Of a DNA stretch of 64,000 bases, positions 49,149 to 57,957 are shown in pieces. The position numbers were made by a program, and so were the translations under genes. Location: positions 186,001-250,000 of the forward strand of contig CANLTZ010000003.1 in NCBI GenBank assembly GCA_947494145.1. Direction: 5' to 3'. The notes under the pieces are model-generated. The model was not told the origin of the DNA, made no database searches, and saw only the letters and a list, made by a program, of their open reading frames with translations. This DNA comes from an uncultured Jannaschia sp. (GTDB lineage: Bacteria > Pseudomonadota > Alphaproteobacteria > Rhodobacterales > Rhodobacteraceae). The stretch's first letter is position 1, and each line of letters opens with the position of its first letter.

Positions 49149-51806
49149 ATGTCCGTCTCCGACGCCACGGCCGCTACCGCCGCACGCTGCCCGTTTCTCG
49201 CCCAACTGGAACAGATGCCCCGTTTGACCGAGGCACGGTATGAGGATGCTTTGGGCGAGCTTTATGAAGGGGCAGACCCGCTTGAGGTGGCGCAAAGACT
49301 CTTTGACCAGGATGGCAGCACGCAGAATGCCCAGGGGGCAAGTGCCCTGTTCACAAGCTGGGGCCAGTTCATCGATCACGATCTGAGCCTTACACCCGAA
49401 GGCGAAACCGAGCATTTTGACACGGATGCTTTCCCACACGATGTGCCAAGATCCGAAGTGCTGACCGGCACGGGCGAAGAAGGCCCCCGCGAATTCGGCA
49501 ACGCCATCACCTGGCAAATAGACGCCAGCATGGTCTACGGCTCAAACGACGGGCGCGAGGCTGACCTGCGCGCTTTCGAAGGTGGCCGGCTTCGCATGAC
49601 CGAAGACCCAACGGGGACACGCGGCCTGCTGCCCCAAGCCACGCCCGAGACGGTCATGGCAGGCGACACGGAAGGCGAGGATGCTGTGTTCCTGGCCGGC
49701 GATGTGCGCGCCAACGAAAACCCGAACCTGCTATCGCTCCACACGCTCATGGCGCGGGAGCATAATTACTGGGCCGACCGGCTGGCCGAGGAACACCCCG
49801 ATTGGACCGATGAACAGCTGTTCCAAGGGGCCCGTGACATCGTCGAATACACCATTCAGAAGATCACCTATGAAGAATGGCTGCCTCTGCTGGTGGGCGG
49901 CGCCACGCCCACCGACATCGAAGCGGTCGAGCACGACGCGGATGTGGATGGCCAAGTCGCGCTGGAATTTTCGACCGCCGCGTTCCGGTTCGGACACACA
50001 TTGGTGGCGTCACGGCTAGAACGGCTGAACGAAGACGGCAGCATTGCCGAGGGTGGCCATCTGGCGTTGATGGAGGCGTTCTTCAACGCAGGCATCGTGC
50101 GCGAAGGTGGCATCGACAGCTTGCTGCGTGGCCAGGCCGGGCAATCGGCCGAGGCGCTCGACACGCAAGTGATCGACGACCTGAACTTCTTTCTACAGAC
50201 GCCCGATGGTATGGCGGGCTTCTCGTTGCCTGCGCTCAACCTTTTGCGCGGTGCCGATCATGGCATGGGCAGCTACGTGGACGTGCGGGCCCAGATTCTG
50301 GGCGATATCGACCCAGCTATGCTGGACCCCCAGGATTTCTCGATCATCACGGCGGACTTGGAACTGCAGGCCGAACTGGCCGCCGTTTATGACGACGTTT
50401 TTCAAGTGGACCTGTGGGTAGGGGGTCTGGCCGAAGACCCGTCGCCAGGCGCGATGATGGGCCCGCTCTTCACCCATATCGTCAGCGATCAGTTCATTCG
50501 CACCGCGACCGCTGACGATACATTTGGGGATCTGGACCCGGGGCTTGGCGAAGACATCCTTGCGGATGTGCGGGCCAGTTCGCTCGATGACGTCATCCTG
50601 CGCAACACCGATATCGACTCGATCCAAGAAAACCCCTTCCTATGGGAAACGCGCGAATTGACGGCGTCGCTGGGCATCTCCGGCACCGGTGGCAACGACG
50701 CTATCGAGGTGGCCGCCCTGGATGTGGCGGGCAATGTGGTGGCCGGTGCGGGCGACGACGTGGTCACCGTGACCGGCGGCAGCATCATCGCCGGCAATCT
50801 GGAGCTTGGCCGCGGCGATGACCTCTTGGAGATGACATCAGGGGGGATCGAAGGGGATGTGCCCGGCGCCCATTCTGCCGGTCAAGGCAACGACAGCGTA
50901 GTGCTTGGTGGGACCGCGCGCATTGAGGGTACACTGAACACAGGCGGTGGTCGGGATTCAGTGCAGCTGGCTGATGTCGCCTATGTCTCGCGGGTGGCAA
51001 CCGGGCGCGGCGCAGATACGTTTGTGCAAACCGGGCGCGGCGCTGCCGAAAGCGTCGATCTGGGCCAGGGCAGTGATTTTGCCCAACTCAGCGGGTCGGG
51101 CGTGGGCGAAATCCATGGCGGACGTGGGCAGGACACGCTGGCCGCAGGCGACGGGACGGTCACCTTCGACGATGGCTCAGACAGAGATGGCGTGATCGAG
51201 TGGCGCGACGGAGAGATGACGCGCTTCACCGGCTTCGAAGTGGTCACTTGCTTCACCCCCGGCACGTTGATCGTCACGGCCCTGGGCAAGCGTCCCATCG
51301 AGACCCTGCGCCCCGGCGCACGGGTGATGACCTTGGATGCGGGTCTACAGCCCGTCCGTTGGATCGGGCGCAGCCGAGTGCCCGCCACGGGCCGGTTGGC
51401 GCCGGTGCGGATCGATGCCGGTGTGCTGGGCAATACGCGTCCCCTATCGGTCAGCCCGCAGCACCGAATGGTGCTGTCCTCGGGACTGGCTGAGATGCTG
51501 TTTGGCGCGACCGATGTGCTGGCCCCGGCGCTTGCGCTGACGAACCGGCCGGGGGTGACCCGGTCCGAAGGCGGGTGCGTCGAATACATTCATATCCTGT
51601 TCGACAGCCACCAGATCGTTCTCGCCGAGGGCATCCCGTCGGAGAGCTTTCATCCCGGCGTGATTGCCCTGTCTTCCCTAGAAGATGCGGCCCGGGCCGA
51701 AGTGCTGGCCCTGTTTCCCGGATTGGACAAGCAGAGTTATGGGAAGGATGCGCGGCCAGCATTGCGAGGCCGCGAAGCGCAATTACTAGCAGATCTGGTG
51801 TTGTAG
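49149..51806 (+). CDS. Heme peroxidase with repeat region and C-terminal Hint domain
   Basis: An 885-aa modular protein. Residues about 10-510 are an animal-type heme peroxidase: distal His77 in FIDHDLSL, proximal His283 in FRFGHTLV. Residues about 515-690 are Gly/Asp-rich repeats (NVVAGAGDDVVTV, LGRGDDLLEM, GQGNDSVVLGG, GGRGQDTLAAG) resembling RTX calcium-binding repeats. A Hint (hedgehog/intein) domain begins at Cys701 (CFTPGTLIVTALGKRPIETLRPG) and includes PLSVSPQHRMVLSS. There is no N-terminal signal; secretion by a type I system is the usual route for such proteins. Bacterial relatives are linked to antimicrobial or halide oxidation. The ATG at 49149 lacks a strong ribosome site. Confidence 0.88.
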   Translation: MSVSDATAATAARCPFLAQLEQMPRLTEARYEDALGELYEGADPLEVAQRLFDQDGSTQNAQGASALFTSWGQFIDHDLSLTPEGETEHFDTDAFPHDVPRSEVLTGTGEEGPREFGNAITWQIDASMVYGSNDGREADLRAFEGGRLRMTEDPTGTRGLLPQATPETVMAGDTEGEDAVFLAGDVRANENPNLLSLHTLMAREHNYWADRLAEEHPDWTDEQLFQGARDIVEYTIQKITYEEWLPLLVGGATPTDIEAVEHDADVDGQVALEFSTAAFRFGHTLVASRLERLNEDGSIAEGGHLALMEAFFNAGIVREGGIDSLLRGQAGQSAEALDTQVIDDLNFFLQTPDGMAGFSLPALNLLRGADHGMGSYVDVRAQILGDIDPAMLDPQDFSIITADLELQAELAAVYDDVFQVDLWVGGLAEDPSPGAMMGPLFTHIVSDQFIRTATADDTFGDLDPGLGEDILADVRASSLDDVILRNTDIDSIQENPFLWETRELTASLGISGTGGNDAIEVAALDVAGNVVAGAGDDVVTVTGGSIIAGNLELGRGDDLLEMTSGGIEGDVPGAHSAGQGNDSVVLGGTARIEGTLNTGGGRDSVQLADVAYVSRVATGRGADTFVQTGRGAAESVDLGQGSDFAQLSGSGVGEIHGGRGQDTLAAGDGTVTFDDGSDRDGVIEWRDGEMTRFTGFEVVTCFTPGTLIVTALGKRPIETLRPGARVMTLDAGLQPVRWIGRSRVPATGRLAPVRIDAGVLGNTRPLSVSPQHRMVLSSGLAEMLFGATDVLAPALALTNRPGVTRSEGGCVEYIHILFDSHQIVLAEGIPSESFHPGVIALSSLEDAARAEVLALFPGLDKQSYGKDARPALRGREAQLLADLVL

Positions 51807-51810
51807 CCCA

Positions 51811-52914
51811 TCAACCGTGAAGGGCAGCATAATGGGCATCCAGGCGCTGCAAGGCGATGCGCAGCACGATCTTGCCCGAGCGCGCCGCCCAACCCATGCG
51901 CTTTTCAGCGGTCTCTAACCCTTCGAGGAAGCAGCAGACCCGCAAGACCACATCGGCCAGGCCCGGCCCAAGCGCGCGCAAAGCTTCCGAGACACGCTGG
52001 CGTGCATCTTCGGGGCCATTGCAGGGGCTGCCGGCGCCCATCTGGCCACGGTCACCGGCTGTCAGGAAACGCTCCCAATTCTGGCCGACGCGGGGGCCCA
52101 TTTGTGCGCGCTCGAAGTCTTCACGCAGACGTTCTCCGGCGATGACAAGCGGCATGGATAGGAAGGGTTTTCCGTCACGGTCCTTCTTGCGCGCCAGCGC
52201 CCCGAGGGGCGATTCGGCCAAGTTGACGCGCAGCACGTCTCCGCCGTTCATCCCCGGGATCACCCGTTCGCCCATTTCCATATGCTGCGTCAGGAAGGGG
52301 CTGGGCGATTCGGCCATGCCACGCGCTTCCACCTTGCGCGCCAGCCCGTCCGACAAAAGCCGCTTAAGCGCGGCGCGCCCGGCATCGGTGATCCGGTAGC
52401 GCGTGATCCGACCCGCCTTGTAGCACGACACCCAATCCTTGAGCACGAAAGCCTGTGCTACAGCCTTCGGCACGGTCGCGGTGCGCGTAGGCGTGTCGGC
52501 GTTTTCACGCAGAACCGCGGCTTGCGGCATGCCCTGCCCCACGGCGAGAAACGCATCCCCTTCGCACAATCTGCGCAGGATTCGTTTCGCCTCCCGGTTG
52601 AGAGTGTCGTCATCGATCAGGGTGGAGGATTGGGGCATGGCTGACATAGGCTGAACGTCCTTCGAGGGTGTGGATAAGGTACCTTGATCAGCGGCTTCTC
52701 CGAGCCGCTCAATGATGTCGTCCACAAGCGGATCCTCGCGGCGTTGCTCGACCCGACGCACCTGGCGCAAAATTGTGGACGGGGCGCAGCCAGCTTCGTG
52801 AGCAACCTTACGCAGCGGCCGTCCCTGGACCGCATGGGCCAGATATACCCGCGCGGATTGCGGGATCCAGGACGGCAAATGACCGACTGGGACGGTGGCG
52901 GAAGGTGATGACAT
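51811..52914 (-). CDS. gafA: GafA-like activator of gene transfer agent (DUF6456)
   Basis: A 367-aa protein. The N-terminus has a helix-turn-helix (ARVYLAHAVQGRPLRKVAHEAGCAPSTILRQVRR). A middle winged-helix-like part follows (RYRITDAGRAALKRLL). The C-terminal DUF6456 domain (about residues 225-362) ends LADVVLRVCCFLEGLETAEKRMGWAARSG, split here, then KIVLRIALQRLDAHY. This architecture matches R. capsulatus GafA, the direct activator of the GTA gene cluster. A CtrA-like box lies 52 bp upstream, fitting known CtrA control. The neighbour is a DUF6477 gene, also conserved. The GTA structural genes are not in the window. Confidence 0.8.
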   Translation of the reverse strand: MSSPSATVPVGHLPSWIPQSARVYLAHAVQGRPLRKVAHEAGCAPSTILRQVRRVEQRREDPLVDDIIERLGEAADQGTLSTPSKDVQPMSAMPQSSTLIDDDTLNREAKRILRRLCEGDAFLAVGQGMPQAAVLRENADTPTRTATVPKAVAQAFVLKDWVSCYKAGRITRYRITDAGRAALKRLLSDGLARKVEARGMAESPSPFLTQHMEMGERVIPGMNGGDVLRVNLAESPLGALARKKDRDGKPFLSMPLVIAGERLREDFERAQMGPRVGQNWERFLTAGDRGQMGAGSPCNGPEDARQRVSEALRALGPGLADVVLRVCCFLEGLETAEKRMGWAARSGKIVLRIALQRLDAHYAALHG

Positions 52915-52965
52915 CAGCGGCTCCGGAGGGTTGTGGAAAACTCCGTCAGGACTGGCCCCGATTGG

Positions 52966-52980
52966 TTACCAACTCGTTAA
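52966..52980. promoter_or_regulatory. Candidate CtrA box upstream of gafA
   Basis: TTACCAACTCGTTAA matches TTAA-N7-TTAA with one mismatch. It lies between gafA (52 bp from its ATG) and the divergent DUF6477 gene (141 bp), where a shared control site is expected. Confidence 0.6.
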
Positions 52981-53121
52981 TCATCCACGTCTCGGAGTGA
53001 TTTGTTTCCAATTTGTAAACGCAACCTTAGGGCGAACGGTGATTCCAGCTATCACGCAACACCCGGCACGGAAGGCCCATCATCGAACTCGAATCATTCA
53101 ACCGAGTCGGAGCCCTGCCCC

Positions 53122-53403
53122 ATGTGCAAAATCACCCATGAACTCGACGCCCTTCGCCGCCCCGGTCTGCTGGTGGAAGCCGCCAGCATCGGCACTTCCC
53201 AATACCAACGCCGCCGCGACCTGCGCCGCATGTTGCGCACGGCCATTCCGCCCACGGCCCGTGCCGCGTTGGAAACGCTGCTGCCGCTGGAAGCCGCCAT
53301 CGACAAGCGTCGGCGCACCGGCGACAAGAACTATTCCATCGCGCGCCACGTGGACGTTCTGGCCGCGCTTCTCGCCGAGGCACGGGCCTTTCGGATCGCT
53401 TGA
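53122..53403 (+). CDS. DUF6477 family small protein
   Basis: A 93-aa, Arg/Ala-rich helical protein (HELDALRRPGLLVEAASIG, RRRDLRRMLRTAIPPTARAALETLLPLEA). The DUF6477 assignment comes from memory of the family and of its habitual place next to the gafA-like gene in Rhodobacterales. It is divergent from gafA. In R. capsulatus the gene next to gafA has been linked to GTA production; whether this is its equivalent needs alignment. Confidence 0.7.
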   Translation: MCKITHELDALRRPGLLVEAASIGTSQYQRRRDLRRMLRTAIPPTARAALETLLPLEAAIDKRRRTGDKNYSIARHVDVLAALLAEARAFRIA

Positions 53404-53406
53404 GGT

Positions 53407-54939
53407 CTAAAGAAACGCGTCGGGCATCGACGCCTTCTTATCGGCCACATAGGCCATCAGTGCCTCCCGGATAGCGGGGTCGAGGGCGGGTTCGATATAG
53501 TCTGCCAGCAGCTTTTCGACCCGCGCAGAAGCCAAGGCGCGGGTATCGCGACCGCCTTCGTCCGACCACGTCTCAAACGGTTTGTAATCAAGCAGATCGG
53601 ACTTCCAGAAGGCAGCTTTGAAATGGGCCTGGGTATGGGCGCAGCCAAGGTAATGGCCCCCTGGCCCGACCTCTCGGATGGCATCCATGGCCTGGGCATC
53701 GCCCGAGACGCTGACCCCTGCGGCAAGCTTGTGCAAAATGCCCAACTGGTCAGCATCCATGACGAACTTGTCGAAATCGGCCACCAGCCCCCCTTCCAGC
53801 CAGCCACAGGAATGGAGCATAAAGTTAACGCCCGCCAGCAGCCCGGCATTGAGCGAATTGGCCGTCTCATAGGCGGCTTGGGCATCGGGCAGCTTAGACC
53901 CATTGAATGCCCCCGCAGACCGGTATGGCAGCCCAAGGCGGCGCGCCAATTGCCCTGCACCATAGGTGATTTGGGCGGCTTCGGGCGTGCCAAATGTGGG
54001 CGCACCGGAATTCATGTCGATCGACGTCACGAAGGCGCCAAAGATCACCGGCGCACCGGGTCGGATCAGTTGGGAATAGGCCACGCCCGCCATGACCTCT
54101 GCCAACACTTGAGTCAGCGTCCCCGCCACTGAGACCGGTGCCATGGCCCCGCCCACGATGAAAGGTGAAATGATGCAGGCCTGATTGGCGGCGGCGTATT
54201 CTTCCAGCGCGCCCATCATTATCGAATCGAAGGTTAGCGGAGAATTGATATTGATTAAGCTGATCAATGCGGTCCGATCATCCAATCCGCCAAACAGGAT
54301 ATCGCACATCTCGACCGAATCGCGGGCGCGGCTGGGCTCCGTGACGGAGCCCATGAAGGGTTTGTCCGTCAGCGTCATATGCGCCAGCAACATGTCGTAA
54401 TGGCGCTTGTTCACCGGCAAGTCGGTTGGTTCGCAAACTGTGCCGCCGGAATGGTGCAGCCATTTCGACATATGCCCCAGTTTCACGAACGTTTCGAAAT
54501 CGGCCATCGTGGCGTAGCGGCGCCCGCCCCCGTCGCGAACAAAGGGGGGCCCATAGACAGGGGCCAGCACGAGGTTGGCACCACCGATCTCGACCGAACG
54601 GTCCGGGTTGCGGGCGATTTGAGTGAACGTGGCAGGTGCCGTCGCGCAGAGTTTGCGCGCCAGACCAGGGGGAAGCCGAACCCGGTCGCCCTCGATCTCG
54701 GCGCCCGCGGCGGCCCAAAGCTTCAAGGCATTGGGGTTTTCCGGGAAGGACACGCCGATTTCAGCCAAAACGGTTTCGGCATTGGCTTCGATAATTTCGA
54801 GCGCTTCGGTGTTGAGAATTTCGAAGTTCGGGATGTTGCGAATGATTGTGCCGGCTTGCTCGATACGGCCGCTTGTCCGCTCTGCCCTGCGGGCAGCCCC
54901 GCCGCCGCCACGCCGTCTGCGCGCCACGCGATCTGCCAT
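53407..54939 (-). CDS. MttB-superfamily methyltransferase, non-pyrrolysine
   Basis: A 510-aa protein of the trimethylamine methyltransferase (MttB) superfamily. The frame is uninterrupted, with no internal TAG, so it is a non-pyrrolysine member; characterised relatives demethylate quaternary amines such as glycine betaine using a corrinoid protein. Recognisable parts are NFEILNTEALEIIEANAETVLAEIG at the start, SGGTVCEPTDLPVN, and HYLGCAHTQAHFK toward the end. The N-terminus is unusually basic and Gly-rich (RRRRGGGGAARRA). No corrinoid protein or partner methyltransferase is nearby. Substrate unknown. Confidence 0.88.
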   Translation of the reverse strand: MADRVARRRRGGGGAARRAERTSGRIEQAGTIIRNIPNFEILNTEALEIIEANAETVLAEIGVSFPENPNALKLWAAAGAEIEGDRVRLPPGLARKLCATAPATFTQIARNPDRSVEIGGANLVLAPVYGPPFVRDGGGRRYATMADFETFVKLGHMSKWLHHSGGTVCEPTDLPVNKRHYDMLLAHMTLTDKPFMGSVTEPSRARDSVEMCDILFGGLDDRTALISLININSPLTFDSIMMGALEEYAAANQACIISPFIVGGAMAPVSVAGTLTQVLAEVMAGVAYSQLIRPGAPVIFGAFVTSIDMNSGAPTFGTPEAAQITYGAGQLARRLGLPYRSAGAFNGSKLPDAQAAYETANSLNAGLLAGVNFMLHSCGWLEGGLVADFDKFVMDADQLGILHKLAAGVSVSGDAQAMDAIREVGPGGHYLGCAHTQAHFKAAFWKSDLLDYKPFETWSDEGGRDTRALASARVEKLLADYIEPALDPAIREALMAYVADKKASMPDAFL

Positions 54940-55131
54940 GTCCGACCTCCCTCATGCGCTCGATCTGACTTGACCATTAGCCGAGGCGAAATCGCCCATA
55001 CGGCAGGTTTGCGGCGCGCCGCGCAGGAAAGCGACACCGCATCGGGTGGGAACGATAGGGCCGCGCGGAAGGTAACGGGCCGTTAAAGTCTTTCCCCTAA
55101 GACGACACCGGACATTTTTTCGAGATCGGTC

Positions 55132-56334
55132 ATGGCCCTCGTCAGTCTTTATGAATTCCTGGATGCGCCCGGCGCGACACAGGCCCAAGACAGCGCGGGC
55201 ACGGCGCAGGATGCGACCTATTCTGGCGACGTATCGTCAGATGGTGATGGCACGGCAAGTTTCGACGGCGACGGGGATTACTTGCTGATCGACCCGAGCG
55301 CCGCCCACGGATTGACGCAGGGCACGGTCGAAATGACGTTTGTGCACAATTCCCCTTCGCCGGGGAATGTGCCTTTCGGCCGGAACCCTGCGCATACCCT
55401 CTTTTCGTCGGATGCGTCGGGAGATATCGAAGGCCACCTTACGGTCTGGATCGATTCGGCCGGTGAACTGAATGTCCGGCATCAGATCGATGGGGGCAGC
55501 TCATACTACAATGGCGGCCCCATCAACCTCGGCGAAGAAGTCAGCTTCAGCTATTCGTTCGGGCCCAGCGGCAGCACGTTCGTGGTCAACGGCGTAACCA
55601 TGGATACCGGGACACAAGCCCATACGCTGGCGGGTGACAATTTTTCGATCGCGGTTGGCGCCTCTATTTCGAATTCCAGTTCGTCCGGCGTTACAGACGT
55701 CCGGGGGTTCTTCGACGGCGACATCTCCCGCGTTGCAATTTACGATGATCAATCAGGGTCTCGCGCGGCGCCGGCCTGCTTTGCGGAAGGCACCTGTATC
55801 TCGACACCAGATGGCCCGCGCGCAGTGGAAACGCTGCGCCCCGGTGATTTGGTTCACACGCGGGATGGCGGACCGCAGCCCGTCATCCGTGTTTTGACAC
55901 AGCATGTGGCCGCTGCACGACTGCTGGTGCAGCCCGAACTCCGACCAATCAAGATCGCGAAAGGCGCGCTAGGCAATCTGAGCGAACTGACCCTATCCAG
56001 GCAGCATTGCGTCTTGATGACCTTGCAGGGTCATGAGGTGTTGGTCCGGGCCGGTCACCTTGCGGATTTTGGGTCCGGTCAATTTCGACGCGCGGATGGT
56101 GCACGCTCGGCGCGCTATAAGCATTTACTGCTGGCGGATCACCACTTGGTCCAAGCCGAAGGTTGCTGGGCGGAAACCATGCGCCCCGATAGCGCGGCCG
56201 CCCCTCTGGATGCGCGCAAATCCAGTGGGGGCTCCGGCAAGCCTTGCCGCCCGATCCTATCCGGGCGCGCCGCGCGAAAGGCGTTGGAAGCCGAACTGCT
56301 CCATCCGGTCGCTCAAACCGAAATGCCCGCCTGA
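55132..56334 (+). CDS. LamG-like/Hint-domain protein, probably secreted
   Basis: A 400-aa two-domain protein. Residues about 5-205 resemble a LamG/concanavalin-type lectin fold ([24 protein letters not shown] is its start region; [16 protein letters not shown] its end). A Hint domain starts at Cys216 ([26 protein letters not shown]) with [11 protein letters not shown]. No signal peptide is visible, so export would be by type I or a similar route. This is the second Hint protein within 7 kb. It is followed closely by guaA. Confidence 0.8.
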   Translation: MALVSLYEFLDAPGATQAQDSAGTAQDATYSGDVSSDGDGTASFDGDGDYLLIDPSAAHGLTQGTVEMTFVHNSPSPGNVPFGRNPAHTLFSSDASGDIEGHLTVWIDSAGELNVRHQIDGGSSYYNGGPINLGEEVSFSYSFGPSGSTFVVNGVTMDTGTQAHTLAGDNFSIAVGASISNSSSSGVTDVRGFFDGDISRVAIYDDQSGSRAAPACFAEGTCISTPDGPRAVETLRPGDLVHTRDGGPQPVIRVLTQHVAAARLLVQPELRPIKIAKGALGNLSELTLSRQHCVLMTLQGHEVLVRAGHLADFGSGQFRRADGARSARYKHLLLADHHLVQAEGCWAETMRPDSAAAPLDARKSSGGSGKPCRPILSGRAARKALEAELLHPVAQTEMPA

Positions 56335-56372
56335 TCTTGCGAGGCCGGACGGCTTGGGATAGCCGCGCCGGT

Positions 56373-57944
56373 ATGGAGATCCCCTCGCATCAGCGCCTTC
56401 TTATCATCGATTTCGGCAGCCAGGTCACACAACTCATCGCACGCCGCTTGCGAGAGCTGAACGTTTACTGCGAAATCCATCCTTTCCAATCCGTCACGCC
56501 CGATTTCCTGCGGGATTTCGCCCCAAAGGCCATCATTCTTTCCGGCGGCCCGGCAAGCGTGCCCGAGGCGGGCAGCCCCCGCCCCCCCGAAGCGGTCTTC
56601 GCGCTTGGCGTGCCAATCTTGGGCATCTGCTATGGCCAGCAAGTGATGATGCATATGCTGGGTGGTGAGGTCCTGCGCGGCGAAGGCACTGCCGAGTTCG
56701 GGCGCGCCTACGTGGACCCCAAAGGCAAGCTCGACCTGTTGGAGGGCTGGTTCGACGGCCTGGAGGCCACGGGACAAGAACAGGTCTGGATGTCGCACGG
56801 AGATCATGTCTCTCGGATCGCACCCGGTTTCGAGGTCTATGGTACATCGCCAAATGCGCCCTACGCGATCACGGCGGATACCAACCGCCACTTCTATGCC
56901 GTGCAGTTCCACCCCGAAGTGCATCACACCCCAAAAGGCGCGCGCCTTTATGAAAATTTCATCCGCCTGGCTGGCTTTACCGGCGATTGGACAATGGCTG
57001 GCTACCGCGAACAGGCCATTGCCGCCATTCGCAAGCAGGTGGGCGATGCCAAGGTCATCTGCGGGCTATCGGGCGGCGTTGACAGTTCGGTCGCGGCCGT
57101 CCTGATCCATGAGGCCATCGGTGACCAACTCACCTGCGTCTTCGTGGACCACGGCCTGTTGCGGCAAGGCGAGGCCGAAGAGGTCGTCACCATGTTCCGT
57201 GATCACTACAACATGCCGCTTATTCACGCCGATGAACAGGATTTGTTCCTTGGCGCGCTTGAAGGTGTGTCCGACCCGGAAGTGAAGCGCAAAACCATCG
57301 GAAAGCTCTTCATCGACGTCTTTCAAAAGCACGCCGCCGAAGTGGGCGGGGCGGCGTTCCTCGCCCAAGGCACGCTCTATCCTGATGTCATTGAAAGTGT
57401 GAGTTTTTCGGGCGGTCCATCGGCCACAATCAAGAGCCACCACAATGTGGGCGGGCTGCCCGAGAAGATGGGCCTCAAGCTGGTGGAGCCGCTGCGCGAG
57501 CTCTTCAAGGACGAAGTCCGGGCCTTAGGCCGCGAATTGGGCCTGCCCCCAAGCTTTATCGGCCGCCACCCGTTCCCCGGGCCGGGGCTAGCCATCCGCT
57601 GCCCGGGTGAGATTACGCGCGACAAGCTCAACATCCTGCGCAAGGCGGACGCCGTCTATATCGACCAAATCCGACGCCACGGACTTTACGACGATATTTG
57701 GCAAGCCTTCGTGGCCATCCTGCCCGTACGCACCGTGGGCGTGATGGGGGATGCACGGACCTACGATTATGCCTGCGCCCTTCGGGCCGTAACGAGCGTG
57801 GATGGGATGACCGCGGATTACTATCCGTTCAGCCACGATTTTCTTGGCGAAACGGCGACGCGTATCATCAATGAAGTGCCGGGCATCAATCGCGTGACCT
57901 ACGACATCACGTCAAAGCCGCCCGGCACCATCGAGTGGGAATAG
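56373..57944 (+). CDS. guaA: GMP synthase (glutamine-hydrolysing)
   Basis: Converts XMP to GMP using glutamine and ATP. The 523-aa protein has the GATase domain ([19 protein letters not shown], Cys in [16 protein letters not shown]) followed by the PP-loop synthetase ([16 protein letters not shown]) and the C-terminal dimerisation domain ending PGTIEWE. The ATG at 56373 is the family start; the open frame upstream overlaps the Hint gene. Confidence 0.97.
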   Translation: MEIPSHQRLLIIDFGSQVTQLIARRLRELNVYCEIHPFQSVTPDFLRDFAPKAIILSGGPASVPEAGSPRPPEAVFALGVPILGICYGQQVMMHMLGGEVLRGEGTAEFGRAYVDPKGKLDLLEGWFDGLEATGQEQVWMSHGDHVSRIAPGFEVYGTSPNAPYAITADTNRHFYAVQFHPEVHHTPKGARLYENFIRLAGFTGDWTMAGYREQAIAAIRKQVGDAKVICGLSGGVDSSVAAVLIHEAIGDQLTCVFVDHGLLRQGEAEEVVTMFRDHYNMPLIHADEQDLFLGALEGVSDPEVKRKTIGKLFIDVFQKHAAEVGGAAFLAQGTLYPDVIESVSFSGGPSATIKSHHNVGGLPEKMGLKLVEPLRELFKDEVRALGRELGLPPSFIGRHPFPGPGLAIRCPGEITRDKLNILRKADAVYIDQIRRHGLYDDIWQAFVAILPVRTVGVMGDARTYDYACALRAVTSVDGMTADYYPFSHDFLGETATRIINEVPGINRVTYDITSKPPGTIEWE

Positions 57945-57957
57945 ACCACGCGGCGAT

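Noticed and set aside
54940-55131. Riboswitch upstream of the MttB-like or Hint gene
   Set aside because: No recognisable conserved core or terminator pair seen in this interval.
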